64,000 nucleotides of DNA, taken from the NCBI GenBank assembly GCA_018660825.1, contig JABJJO010000150.1:1-64000 (forward strand), written 5' to 3'. This document shows, in pieces, positions 44,007-53,471 of this stretch. The position numbers were made by a program, and so were the translations under genes. The DNA is from Planctomycetaceae bacterium (GTDB taxonomy: Bacteria > Planctomycetota > Planctomycetia > Pirellulales > Pirellulaceae). How positions within the stretch are numbered: position 1 is the stretch's first letter; every line of letters begins with the position of its first letter. A model generated the notes under the pieces. The model saw nothing but the letters and a program-made list of their open reading frames with translations, did no database searches and was not told the origin of the DNA.

Positions 44007-46760
44007 CTATTCGGTTTCGGCTGTTTTTGGCGCTGCAACAACTTCCAAATTGAACGTGGCCTTTGCCGTAACCGGTACAGCATTGAATTTGGCCGCTCCG
44101 GCAACCGCAATCACGTGTTTCCCCGCCGTCGCGTCGGCCGCCGCAGTCAGTTTTACCATCGCTTCAGTCGTGTCTTTCGCGATCTGAACCTTTGCCACCG
44201 CGACGCCTTTAAGCGCGCCGGGAATCACAAAGGTCAAATCAACAGGATCAACGAACCCATATTTACGATCAACCGTAAACTTGATTTCCATTTCGCCTCC
44301 TGCAGTTATTTGGGTTGAAACCTCGTTAATCACGAAAGGCGAGTCCACCACATTGACACGAATCGGCGTCGACACAACAGCGACGGCGTAATCCTTGGCC
44401 GCATCGGCCTTCTTCACAGCTGCTAGCGACTTATCCGCAGCGGCTTTGGCTGCCGCCGTTCGCTTTTGGGTTTCCGTTGCTGTCTTAAGTTCAGCCGTAG
44501 CCTTGGCTTTCGCTTCGTCGCCTTCCGCGGTCTTACTTGTTTCCGTCGCAGTCGCTAGTGCAGCATCCGCGGATTCAAGCATTTTAACTATGTGAGCTAC
44601 CTTTGCCTCGGCCCGTAAAATCGCGTCCGCATTACGAGCTCTCTTAACTTTTCCATCGCCCCGCAGATAATAGGTGTACAAACCCGCCTTAGCCTTGGCA
44701 TTTTTTAGATCGATGAGCAAGTTTTGTTCATTACTATCCGCCTTGAACGTGAGGTCCGTCGGCTTAACTTCGGCTGCAACATTTGCGGCCACCAACTTCA
44801 AATCACCCTCAAACCCTGCGCCCCTCGCGACTTTCACGGGGACTTCGAGCTTACCCCCGCGAGATGTCTCGAGCACCGCACCATCCCCGACAGAGACAAT
44901 AACCGCCCCAACTTCAACGTCAATCACAGATAACCAACAACTATCTAGACTTTGGAAATAGGCGGGTATCTGAGTTTTGTTCGCGGTGCCCCATGTCACC
45001 CCGGCATATTTCGCTTGGACTTTCATCTGTTCCTCACCCGCTTTGGCCGAACCAAAGATTTGGATATTTCCCTGCCATGCTTTCACATCAGCGGTTGTAT
45101 TTAAAACTAAACTGGCAACAGACTGGCTCGCACTAAGTTCAACCGCCGCACAGGTTACCCCTGCTGGCAAACCTTCAACAGACACAGTAACCGGTCCGGT
45201 GAATCCTTCGTTCCGTTGCACTCGTACGTTAATTAATAACGCGTCGGCCTTTCGCAAAACCGGCGAAAAGATTTTAACTTCATTCGCGTTGGCCGTTTTT
45301 ATTTGCTTCAAGTCTGCAGTTAAAATCAAATGCGGATTCTCCGGCCGGATTCGAAGTTCATATTGCAGGCGGGGATCACTCCGAGAACGACTGAATTGAT
45401 CCGTGATACGAATACGATAAGTTGCATCCTCTGGAGCGGTAAGACGATAAACCGGATCATCCGTAGTTGCGTCAAACTCTTGCCCGATGCCGGCATTGCG
45501 ATTACTTGGGTCATCCACCGACGCAACCGCGCTAACCGTGACTTTACCGTCCTCTGCAGTGACAACTTTTTGAACAAGCATGATCGCATCGACAGACAAT
45601 CCTAGTCGGTGACTGAGAACTTCGATGATGTAAACCTGTCCTTTGGTTGCTGTAAATTCAAACCAGTCCACATCATTTGCCGGATAAAATTGTCCCGAGA
45701 CGACACAGGGTGCAACCACCCGCGTGGCCGTCTGACCACTATCATTGTCGACCGACTCTGTGACAACTGGCAGGTCGCTGACGCTGAAGGTAAAGTTATC
45801 ACCCGATACTGAAATGTCGCTACTAGTGATACTGCCCTCCGCAAGACCGCGTTGAACCTTGGTTGCCGATACGCCAACTGCTGGGAATTGTATGTTTTGC
45901 GTGAGGTATTCTAGTTGAATTCCGTCCACGACGACGCCCGTGAGAGGTTTTCCGCCGGGCAAGTTACGACCGACAACAGTATATTCCGACGTTGTTCCAA
46001 GTTTACCAACAGAAGGCAGCACGTAGTCCACGTGACTACCGGTTTTTATTTGTAAGCGGTATAAATATTCGGCACCGCCTCGGTACACAAAATCTCTAAC
46101 AGTAATTATGTAACTCCCCGCGTTAGTTGCGGTAAAATCAACGAGCGAATCCTTACCAATGCCATCGTTATTTTGCGCGAGTTCACCGCCTTGTTCATCT
46201 AATATTGCCAGCACTGAATTGGCGCGAGAGCCGATACGTTGCGCGAGACAATCTACGATGATACGTTGTCCGGCTATCAGATCTATTTTGAAGTAATCGC
46301 GTTTGCTCGCATCAGTAATTCCCACGACATCAGTATCACCTTGAACTTCTTGAGCCGTTTCCAATGTATGGTTGTTTCCGACCGCAACAATCTGTTCGCG
46401 AGCAACGACGACAAACGCACGGGGACTCGACACGCCAAACCGACCAGCAGCGCGAACCTGATAGATTCCGGCAGGTACGTCGCCGGCTATAGCCACTTGG
46501 AATTTGTTATTTACGAGGACTGGACTCGCGTCAAATTCACCCGGAGCGGTTGACACTTGGGTTGCCACGACACCAGGGTGTGAAAACACGAGCGCCATCA
46601 GGTCATCCTGATCGGCACCGGCAACTATAACCTCCACGGTAGTGCCCCTTGTACCCCCTGCTGGAGTAATGGTCGATAGTTGCGTGCTTGGCAACTGCGC
46701 AAATAACGTATCAGCAAAGACGATTACTAACAATGCGATGATGAGACTGCGGAAGGTCAT
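44007..46760 (-). CDS. Secreted PPC-domain protein with an Ala/Lys coil
   Basis: 917 residues from the ATG at 46760, which follows AAAGGAAAG and opens with a clear signal peptide (MTFRSLIIALLVIVFADTL). Longer in-frame starts upstream lack one. An early IPT-like domain (TPAGGTRGTTVEVIV) is followed by two pre-peptidase C-terminal domains: HTLETAQEVQG...RDYFKIDLIAGQRIIVDCLAQRIGS and DNDSGQTATR...NDVDWFEFTATKGQVYIIEV. Later beta domains lie near 520-700. Residues about 712-790 are an Ala/Thr/Lys-rich coil (AAAKAAADKSLAAVKKADAA) like that of the downstream WD40 protein. It is probably periplasmic or outer-membrane. The two genes are 83 bases apart. A role in binding or in complex with the heme protein is inferred. 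Confidence 0.85.
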   Translation of the reverse strand: MTFRSLIIALLVIVFADTLFAQLPSTQLSTITPAGGTRGTTVEVIVAGADQDDLMALVFSHPGVVATQVSTAPGEFDASPVLVNNKFQVAIAGDVPAGIYQVRAAGRFGVSSPRAFVVVAREQIVAVGNNHTLETAQEVQGDTDVVGITDASKRDYFKIDLIAGQRIIVDCLAQRIGSRANSVLAILDEQGGELAQNNDGIGKDSLVDFTATNAGSYIITVRDFVYRGGAEYLYRLQIKTGSHVDYVLPSVGKLGTTSEYTVVGRNLPGGKPLTGVVVDGIQLEYLTQNIQFPAVGVSATKVQRGLAEGSITSSDISVSGDNFTFSVSDLPVVTESVDNDSGQTATRVVAPCVVSGQFYPANDVDWFEFTATKGQVYIIEVLSHRLGLSVDAIMLVQKVVTAEDGKVTVSAVASVDDPSNRNAGIGQEFDATTDDPVYRLTAPEDATYRIRITDQFSRSRSDPRLQYELRIRPENPHLILTADLKQIKTANANEVKIFSPVLRKADALLINVRVQRNEGFTGPVTVSVEGLPAGVTCAAVELSASQSVASLVLNTTADVKAWQGNIQIFGSAKAGEEQMKVQAKYAGVTWGTANKTQIPAYFQSLDSCWLSVIDVEVGAVIVSVGDGAVLETSRGGKLEVPVKVARGAGFEGDLKLVAANVAAEVKPTDLTFKADSNEQNLLIDLKNAKAKAGLYTYYLRGDGKVKRARNADAILRAEAKVAHIVKMLESADAALATATETSKTAEGDEAKAKATAELKTATETQKRTAAAKAAADKSLAAVKKADAAKDYAVAVVSTPIRVNVVDSPFVINEVSTQITAGGEMEIKFTVDRKYGFVDPVDLTFVIPGALKGVAVAKVQIAKDTTEAMVKLTAAADATAGKHVIAVAGAAKFNAVPVTAKATFNLEVVAAPKTAETE

Positions 46761-47320
46761 GACGCTTTCCTTTAAGTGGTCTGAATTTGTACTTCTATTT
46801 AGGGACAGTGATTCATTAACTCGCTCGTTAAAAATCAATCGTCGATACTCGCTGGTCGCATCACATTGGCGGGGGTTCACAAAGGGAAGGCTCTCCATGC
46901 AAATGAACAAAAATGTGGATGTCCAACGAGAATATTGTATCTCAATTAACGTAAAATATCAAACATAAGCTATAGGATTTTCACATACCCTACCCGCCCT
47001 TGTTGGATGAACCGCACGATTTTGATAACCATCAAACATCACGGCCAGGAGTTGGACCTGCTAATTGGCCTTTGAGGTTTAAGACGGTCGCCTATCATAT
47101 ATCTTCGCTAAGAAGGATTGTCGTATCCAGGCCTAGTTGTTCTCCGGATATCGAGGGCAAACGGAAGTGGAATTCCCCAGTATTTAGTGACGAGAATGGC
47201 GGTTTTTGGTATCAATAGTTATAGCGGCTAGTAAACATTGCCCAAGTTGTAGTGATCCCAAACCTAACATTATCCCGCAGGTTATCAATTACTTTGAATT
47301 CAAACAAACAGAAAGGCACA
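46761..47320. other. Divergent intergenic region
   Basis: 560 bases between the PPC gene and the GIDE-LemA-TerB gene. I see no supported gene, tRNA or hairpin with a T-tract. It has an A/T-rich stretch around 46900-46975 and should hold both promoters. Confidence 0.4.
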
Positions 47321-49942
47321 TTGCCTAATAAAGATTCCCTAATATCCAAATTAGCGCAGTTACTGATTATATTTGTTTTGCTGATTACCGCCATCTTTTC
47401 ACGCGGGTGCAGCATGGACGGGATGCGTGGTGTACTGGAAGTGCAAAGCCTTCCCATTTCTTATGCGGCCGGGTTGGTAAACGGGCCTTCGATGATCAAA
47501 GCTAAAGTGCGCCGCGAAGATGCCGTTTTGAGTAGCCGGCTCGGCGCCGGCCCAGTCGTCTATTACAGCTGGACAAAAGAACGGGAGGAGCGTGATAGTG
47601 AGGGTGATACAACATGGGTTACAGTCGACTCTGCGTCAGGCACCGTCAATTTTTCCGTGGATGACCCAACCGGAAGCGTGTTAGTAGAAGCAGACTCAAA
47701 TAAACCTGAAATCTACCCGACCAGCCTTCCAACCAAATACTACGGCAATTACCGCGAAAGTGAGACCGTCATCAAGGCTGGTACCGAAGTGCTAGTGCTC
47801 GGTGAATATGATCTTGCACGGGGTACTATCGGAAGACGGTCTACGCGACAGGGAGTTCAATTTACCATCTCCACACATGGGGAGGATGTAATCTTGGCGT
47901 CAAGAGGATGGACCAGCGTTGGCACGATGGCGTTGGCCGTATTCTCGTTCGTATTTTCAATCGTCTTTATGCTAAATTTGCTTCGTGTTCATCACATTAT
48001 GGTTTCGTCCATAGTGTTTTTGGTAACGTTACCAATAATTCTATTTCTGCAATGGACATTCGTCACGGCCGAACAGTTCACTCTGTCCAGCGAGCGCGTC
48101 GAGCAATTTCAGCGTTTGGTTGACAACCAACCACCGTCGCGTAATCTTAATACCCAACTCCGTCACGCACTTATCAAACGTGACGCAATTCGAGTACAGC
48201 AACTGTATAGGCAATATCGAAACCGATATACCAACATAGCGCATTCTGCGTTAATGGGGCTTGCCGACATCCAAATGCATGAACTCACTGTCGCCGAAAT
48301 CGACCTTCTGCAACCTTATCCGATACGCGCGCGAAGCAGCACCGTTCTAAATCTTGGTGTCGTAGGAGTCGTGGGTTTTTCCGGTCTAGTCGCCATGGCA
48401 ATTCTCGGGTTTATCGGCTACCGCAAAATGGGGATGAAAAGAATGATTGAAAACATTCCCACGTCAAAGGTCAAAGGAATCGTCCCAGGAATCACGGAAA
48501 TCGTCGGTCAAATTCAAGCGCACAGCACCGTAATATCAGCACGCTACAGTGGTGAAGCGGTGGTCTATTGTAAATACCTTATGGAGAGGTATCAAAAAGA
48601 CGGTAAGAAATCGCGTTGGGTCGTCGTCGAAAGTGGAGTCCAACAGAATGTGTTCCAGGTTAAGGATGAGTCGGGGGCGATTGCCGTAAATGCGATTGGC
48701 GCTGAAGTTCATGCGATGAGAACCTACTTTTCCCGTTCTGGCAACCTAAAATACCACGAATGGACCTTGCGACCCGATCAAGAAATCTACGTCTTGGGCC
48801 CGGCCGTCTTAGATAACCCGCTTGACCAAAACCTCACAATAGAAGCCAGTCGAGAAGAACGCCATTTTGTGATTAGTGATCAAGGTGAAACCTCAATCAT
48901 GCTTAAATATGCTCGGGTTGGAATAATCATCTTGGGCGCCGCACTGTCATGTTGTATTGTCGCGGTAATGACTCTTTATGGCGGCGCTTCGTTTGATGCA
49001 TTCGGCTATTTCGCCGGAGCTTTGTTTGCCATATTTTTCTTGATTGTCTTGAACATCGCGTTTCTTTTTAACGATCTAGTGTTTGTCAGAAACTGGCAGA
49101 AACGCGGAAGGTCTAATCTCAACGTCTCGCTGAAGCGACGGGCCGATTTGGTACCAAATCTAGTAAAGGTCGTTGCGGAAGCACTCGATCACGAGCGGGA
49201 TCTACAAGTAACACTTTCGGAATTGAGAAGTAGCGGAGGGGAGCAACCTGTAGGCGCTATGCACCAGCGGTTCATGGCTTTACTCGAACAATATCCTGCG
49301 CTTAACGGCATTGATGTCATCCTTGACTTGAACAACAGAATTATCAGTGTTGAAAACCAATTGGAGTATGCCCGAACGGGCTATAACGCGGTGACACAAC
49401 GGTTCAATTCGCGAATTCGGCACTTTCCGGAAGTTTTTTTGGCGAAACTCATGCGTCTAAATGCACAACAATATTTTCAATTGTCACATGCTAATCAAGG
49501 GCATGCCGTAGATGTCGGCAAACTCCTAAAAACACCCCAAGAAAAGACGGCCGACCGAGATCAGCAAGCCAAGATAGCAAAGTCCGCACTTGTTACGGAT
49601 GTTGAATTAATCGTTGCCACGCTCGTTTGTTTGATGGCGGTCGATGGAGACATCGGAAAGGAAGAATACCAATACATGCTACGCGTTGTTTCTACTTTCC
49701 AACCTGATCTTGACAAGCCTGAACTGCGACAAATATCGCAAGCCGTCCTAGAGCAAATCAAAAAGGAAGGTGTGAATTCCGTGCTGCAGATAACCGTCGA
49801 ACAAGTACAACGCTTCGCAGGTACTGAAATAGGAAAAACTTTAATCCAGGCAATGAATGGTCTGGCGGAAGAAGGCAGCGGCGTCGACGCAGCAGAACAA
49901 GCACTGGTTGATCGGTTTAGAGATGTTCTCGGGGGCCAATAG
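47321..49942 (+). CDS. Multidomain membrane protein: two GIDE-like, LemA and TerB-like parts
   Basis: 873 residues from the TTG at 47321, which follows GAAAGG at 47311-47316; a GTG at 47252 would add 23 residues and is poorly placed. A transmembrane segment lies near 47350-47400. A GIDE-like domain (about 47440-47880; RREDAVLSSRLGAGPVVYYSW) and a second one (about 48470-48890; VYCKYLMERYQK...SRWVVVESG...F-x-V-x-D-x-SG) are separated by two or three helices. Two more helices precede a LemA domain (about 49085-49470: NVSLKRRADLVPNLVKVVAEALDHE, then ARTGYNAVTQRFNS). The end (about 49590-49930) is TerB-like: LVCLMAVDGDIGKEEYQYM. Function unknown; a membrane stress or envelope role is inferred from the parts. 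Confidence 0.8.
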   Translation: MPNKDSLISKLAQLLIIFVLLITAIFSRGCSMDGMRGVLEVQSLPISYAAGLVNGPSMIKAKVRREDAVLSSRLGAGPVVYYSWTKEREERDSEGDTTWVTVDSASGTVNFSVDDPTGSVLVEADSNKPEIYPTSLPTKYYGNYRESETVIKAGTEVLVLGEYDLARGTIGRRSTRQGVQFTISTHGEDVILASRGWTSVGTMALAVFSFVFSIVFMLNLLRVHHIMVSSIVFLVTLPIILFLQWTFVTAEQFTLSSERVEQFQRLVDNQPPSRNLNTQLRHALIKRDAIRVQQLYRQYRNRYTNIAHSALMGLADIQMHELTVAEIDLLQPYPIRARSSTVLNLGVVGVVGFSGLVAMAILGFIGYRKMGMKRMIENIPTSKVKGIVPGITEIVGQIQAHSTVISARYSGEAVVYCKYLMERYQKDGKKSRWVVVESGVQQNVFQVKDESGAIAVNAIGAEVHAMRTYFSRSGNLKYHEWTLRPDQEIYVLGPAVLDNPLDQNLTIEASREERHFVISDQGETSIMLKYARVGIIILGAALSCCIVAVMTLYGGASFDAFGYFAGALFAIFFLIVLNIAFLFNDLVFVRNWQKRGRSNLNVSLKRRADLVPNLVKVVAEALDHERDLQVTLSELRSSGGEQPVGAMHQRFMALLEQYPALNGIDVILDLNNRIISVENQLEYARTGYNAVTQRFNSRIRHFPEVFLAKLMRLNAQQYFQLSHANQGHAVDVGKLLKTPQEKTADRDQQAKIAKSALVTDVELIVATLVCLMAVDGDIGKEEYQYMLRVVSTFQPDLDKPELRQISQAVLEQIKKEGVNSVLQITVEQVQRFAGTEIGKTLIQAMNGLAEEGSGVDAAEQALVDRFRDVLGGQ

Positions 49943-50075
49943 CCCAGCGTTTGCTTTGCGTACCCCCCAGGTAGAACGGTCGGCACAAGCCGGTTGCCCC
50001 GGAGATACTCCACGCTGCAACCACAGTATGCGACGACAGCGGGTTTGCTTATAACTGTCAAACTGCATCGCTCAG

Positions 50076-51332
50076 TTACGCCTCGCTCACCACGACGGTA
50101 GCACGCGCGATACTACTATTGCCCGATTTTTTGAACGGCCTGGGCAAAGGTTGCGCTATATTATTATCATCAATCGTACGGCATCGAATCGTGTATTGAC
50201 CCGGTGGAACAGGGGGTAACAGGGTCGCCCAGTGTGCGATTGTGTAGGGAATTGGCCAACTTGCAGGCTTGCCGGATTGCTTGTCAAACCCATAGGTGGT
50301 CTGCATATCGGTTAAACCTGCATTACCGTTAATGCCCCAGTTTGTTGGCGGGGGTAGGATCGTTGCATCCTGCCAATCACCATAGGCAAAGCGTGTCTCT
50401 CCACGTGGCTGTGCTGGGCTAGAGGGAGTAATCCAGACCTGTACTTTTTTCAAACCGGATATGCCCACTTGGGCCAGACCGGTTATGGGGATGGGCGATC
50501 CCTTGGGTACCTCACCGTTAAAACTTCCAAAACGGGCAATTGTCTTTAGCCAACTATCAAGATCATTGTTACCACGATGGTACGTGTCGTTGGCATGATG
50601 GAGATTCGTAAGGGTGACCCGCGTCAACCACTTTATCGATTTGAAGCCATATGTTTCCGGGACAATCAATCGCACCGGACCACCCCGACGGCCGGATATT
50701 GGCTTGCCGTTGAGCCTATATGCGAGGGTTACGGGCGGCATGCCGGGCGGATCTTCTAAAATCCTACCAATCGGTAACGAACTCTGAAACATCTGTTTCG
50801 GGTCCAAATTGTGATATCCGTGATAAAAAACTCGGCGAACGTTCGCTTCAGGTTCAGTCAACCAGATAATATCTCTCAGGGGAACCCCTTCCCAAATTCC
50901 TGTTCCCAACGGCGATTCCATGTTGTTGCAGGTCATGGTCTTGATAAAGCGTATGCTCCGTTTTTTGGCAAGTTCCATTAATCTTGCGTACGTAAAAGCA
51001 GTATCGTCCGCATGTTGGAACTGCTTTCCCATAGTAGCTGGATAGTCCGCGTCACTAACGACTTCCAGTTTCCAGGAAGCGGTGGTCAGCCCGGCCTCCT
51101 TTAAATCTGCCGGTGGTAATTTGTACGGGAGCGGATTACCGCGTTCGACCGTACCAAATTGGTCCGCCGGAGTTAAGTAATGGAGTTTGTCGATTAAACG
51201 GCGCAACGCCGGATTGGCGAGTTCCTGAGCGGAAATAACTCCGGTCCCCAGAACCGACGTCGATCCAGCGGCTAACACCCCCAAAAAGAATCGTCGCGTG
51301 GTTACCTCGTGATCGTCATTTAGGTGGGGCAT
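50076..51332 (-). CDS. Tat-exported sulfite oxidase-like molybdopterin enzyme
   Basis: 418 residues. The N-terminus TTRRFFLGVLAAG is a Tat signal. The molybdopterin-binding fold is seen from about residue 85: KTMTCNNMESPLGTGIWEGVPLRDII with Cys135 as the molybdenum ligand. Other conserved segments are YRLNGKPISGRRGGPVRLIVPETYGFKSIKWL and the C-terminal dimerisation part (PITGLAQVG...KVQVWI, HWATLLPPVPPGQYTIRCR), which resembles the sulfite oxidase Mo-co dimer domain. No heme domain is present. It probably acts in the periplasm on a sulfur or oxidised substrate; substrate unknown. The gene is convergent with the GIDE-LemA-TerB gene, 133 bases apart. Confidence 0.9.
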   Translation of the reverse strand: MPHLNDDHEVTTRRFFLGVLAAGSTSVLGTGVISAQELANPALRRLIDKLHYLTPADQFGTVERGNPLPYKLPPADLKEAGLTTASWKLEVVSDADYPATMGKQFQHADDTAFTYARLMELAKKRSIRFIKTMTCNNMESPLGTGIWEGVPLRDIIWLTEPEANVRRVFYHGYHNLDPKQMFQSSLPIGRILEDPPGMPPVTLAYRLNGKPISGRRGGPVRLIVPETYGFKSIKWLTRVTLTNLHHANDTYHRGNNDLDSWLKTIARFGSFNGEVPKGSPIPITGLAQVGISGLKKVQVWITPSSPAQPRGETRFAYGDWQDATILPPPTNWGINGNAGLTDMQTTYGFDKQSGKPASWPIPYTIAHWATLLPPVPPGQYTIRCRTIDDNNIAQPLPRPFKKSGNSSIARATVVVSEA

Positions 51333-51565
51333 TCAAAAACCGAAAAAAAATGTAGTACGCTTTTAATATAGACAATTGTCTTGCTCTTAGGCAAATCTTT
51401 TTGCAACTCGCGAACTTTCGCTTGATCCCCCAGCCCGTGCATTTTTGAAAAAAGATAAAAATCACCTTATTTATTTGCGTATATATTCCCTAATTGGTAC
51501 ACTTAAAATCAACAGCGAAACGGGACGTCCTATTTTGCTTCACTTAATAATGTAGATTTGGAGAT

Positions 51566-51841
51566 ATGAAAATGGAATTTATTGTATTAGCTTTGATGCT
51601 CTTATTAGGATTAGTTTCGACGATCTGCAGTATCCTCATTCTCATAGCTGCTTTTCAGGACGAGGTTTGGAAGGGTCTTTTGTGCTTTTTCTGTGGGATC
51701 TATTGGCTGTATTACGCGCTCCTGGAATTTCAACACCCGAAGAAAGGGCTGATTTTGCTCGGAGTCTTTGCCCCCGGTTTAATCGCCGTCTTGCTAAGCG
51801 CTGCCGCTTCTGCGTTAGTGGTCGGCACCAACGCTCTTTAG
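51566..51841 (+). CDS. Small membrane protein (paralogue 1)
   Basis: 91 residues with three hydrophobic segments (about 4-30, 36-53, 61-88). A GGAG sits just upstream of the ATG at 51566. The middle IAAFQDEVWKGLLCFFCGIYWLYYAL and the Gly-rich GLILLGVF pattern recur in the next gene (AFREYELWIGMLSLL...FIYVGF, GVLLGLS), so the two are paralogues in tandem. No function is known. No charged catalytic motif. Confidence 0.6.
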   Translation: MKMEFIVLALMLLLGLVSTICSILILIAAFQDEVWKGLLCFFCGIYWLYYALLEFQHPKKGLILLGVFAPGLIAVLLSAAASALVVGTNAL

Positions 51842-51913
51842 TCGTGTTTGGGGGAGAAAAACCGGTGTGTGAGAAACGCTGTGGGAGTCTATCCGTGGCT
51901 AGGAACAAAATAA

Positions 51914-52186
51914 ATGGCCACTGTTTTCGGAATCTTACTATGTGCGACTGCCGTGCTTACTGAAATTGCGGCCTTCGTGGCTTGGATCTATATTCTTATT
52001 CGTGCATTCCGTGAATATGAACTATGGATCGGAATGCTTTCCCTCCTCACCCCATTTTTTATCTACGTCGGTTTTGATGCTTTTGAGGGAACCGAGCGAG
52101 GAGTCTTATTGGGGCTATCCGTTGCATCACATGCTTTAACACTGCCACTGTTCCTCGGCGGCGTAGCTTTAATCGCAGGTGCCTGA
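51914..52186 (+). CDS. Small membrane protein (paralogue 2)
   Basis: 90 residues with three hydrophobic segments (about 4-27, 36-54, 64-88). It shares the layout and the ILI-x-AF, W-x-G and G-(L/V)-(I/L)-LLG positions with the gene at 51566. It starts 72 bases after that gene. The 3' end overlaps the convergent hydrolase gene by 18 bases. No function is known. Confidence 0.6.
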   Translation: MATVFGILLCATAVLTEIAAFVAWIYILIRAFREYELWIGMLSLLTPFFIYVGFDAFEGTERGVLLGLSVASHALTLPLFLGGVALIAGA

Positions 52187-53035
52187 CTTTGCTGGAGGAA
52201 TATAGTCGAGCGACGCGAGAAACGCATCCATCTTGCCAACCGTATCGATGTAATACTTCTGGTTACCGTAGTTAAAGAAACCGTGTGACTGGCCATCATA
52301 GAGATGCAAGTCACAGCGGCAATCAACTTTTTCCATGCGCTTCTTATATTCTTTCGCTGTAGCAACAGGAATTAACGAATCCTTAGTTCCCAGAAACACG
52401 ATCGTCGGCGGTGTGGTCTTTTTAATGTTATGCATCGGCGAGATTTGCGGATACACATCTTTAACTCGGGAATGCCCGTATCCGGCAGGGCTATTATCAA
52501 AAACTGGATTAAACAACAACAAGGCGTTGGGCCGGCTACTAACACGAATATCTTCGCCGAGTTGTTCCATTCCCACCACGGTACCGGTTGCGGCGGCAAC
52601 ATGCCCTCCAGCGGAACCACCACCCGCCGCGATCCGACTTGGGTCGACTCCGAGTTTATCAGCATTCGAGCGGATCCAACGAATGGCAGATTTGCCGTCC
52701 ATAACACACTCCTTAGGCGTTGTACCCTGGCGGCTCTTAACACGATAATCCGCTACCATCGCGACCATTCCCTTATCAGCAAGGTGCCTACAGTGGTGCT
52801 CAAATTGCGTAGGCGTTCCACCGTTCCATCCCCCGCCAAAGAAGAATACCGCGGTCGGTCGTTTATCCGATTTTTGATGACCTTTGGGGTTGATGATATA
52901 AAGAAACAAATTTGTTTGATCCACTCTTTTGTAGATAACGGCACTAGCGCCGGCAATTTCAAGGGGCTCTTCCGCCGCACCGAATGTCATGTGAGGAAAA
53001 GAAACCAACAGAAGTATTAAGACAAAAGTTCGCAT
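52169..53035 (-). CDS. Secreted alpha/beta-hydrolase, BD-FAE/acetyl-esterase type
   Basis: 288 residues with a signal peptide (1-20). The oxyanion segment is FFGGGWNGG where HGGG is usual. The nucleophile is Ser141 in GGGSAGGH, with Asp219 in GTKDSLIP and His251 in GQSHGFF. This fits the esterase/deacetylase group, often acting on acetylated polysaccharides. It is exported, so it should work in the periplasm or outside. It stands at the start of the sulfatase region but faces away from it. It is convergent with the small membrane gene (18-base overlap). Confidence 0.9.
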   Translation of the reverse strand: MRTFVLILLLVSFPHMTFGAAEEPLEIAGASAVIYKRVDQTNLFLYIINPKGHQKSDKRPTAVFFFGGGWNGGTPTQFEHHCRHLADKGMVAMVADYRVKSRQGTTPKECVMDGKSAIRWIRSNADKLGVDPSRIAAGGGSAGGHVAAATGTVVGMEQLGEDIRVSSRPNALLLFNPVFDNSPAGYGHSRVKDVYPQISPMHNIKKTTPPTIVFLGTKDSLIPVATAKEYKKRMEKVDCRCDLHLYDGQSHGFFNYGNQKYYIDTVGKMDAFLASLDYIPPAKSGTCD

Positions 53036-53471
53036 CGTAAGTCTTTCTAAAAAACAAAGGTAAAAGGCTAGTCCTCGTCAGTGTTGTTAGTGGCATGAGC
53101 ACAACCGTTCTAGCGGCGGTCCAGAACTTTTCAAGAACCCTATTAGCACTCGGCAGTACACGCAATGTACAGCACCTCCCATATTTTTCACAGCGGTGAC
53201 GGAGGAAAGGACAAAAGCACAAACTGCGAAACCAAACAGCGGCCGATACATTAATACATTCTCTGGAGCAAAGATATCGCCAATTCTCACATTCGCGGTT
53301 TGGCTCATACCTATACCCCGACCGCATTTTATTGTCCAATTGAGGCTAAGGGACGGAAGGTCCAAAGTCCGTCTACACAAAATCCGGAAACGTTGCAGAA
53401 CGTACGTTACCAACATCTAGTAAACCGTGGCAACAACGCGGAACAGTCTTATTTCAGTGAAGAGGAAGTCA
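53036..53471. other. Divergent intergenic region
   Basis: 436 bases between the esterase and PQQ-propeller genes. No supported gene, hairpin-T terminator or repeat is seen. It should contain promoters for both. Confidence 0.4.

Noticed and set aside
46761-46910. Fifty-residue N-terminal extension of the PPC protein
   Set aside because: The downstream ATG at 46760 has a strong AAAGGAAAG ribosome-binding region and opens with a clear signal peptide, which the longer form would bury.
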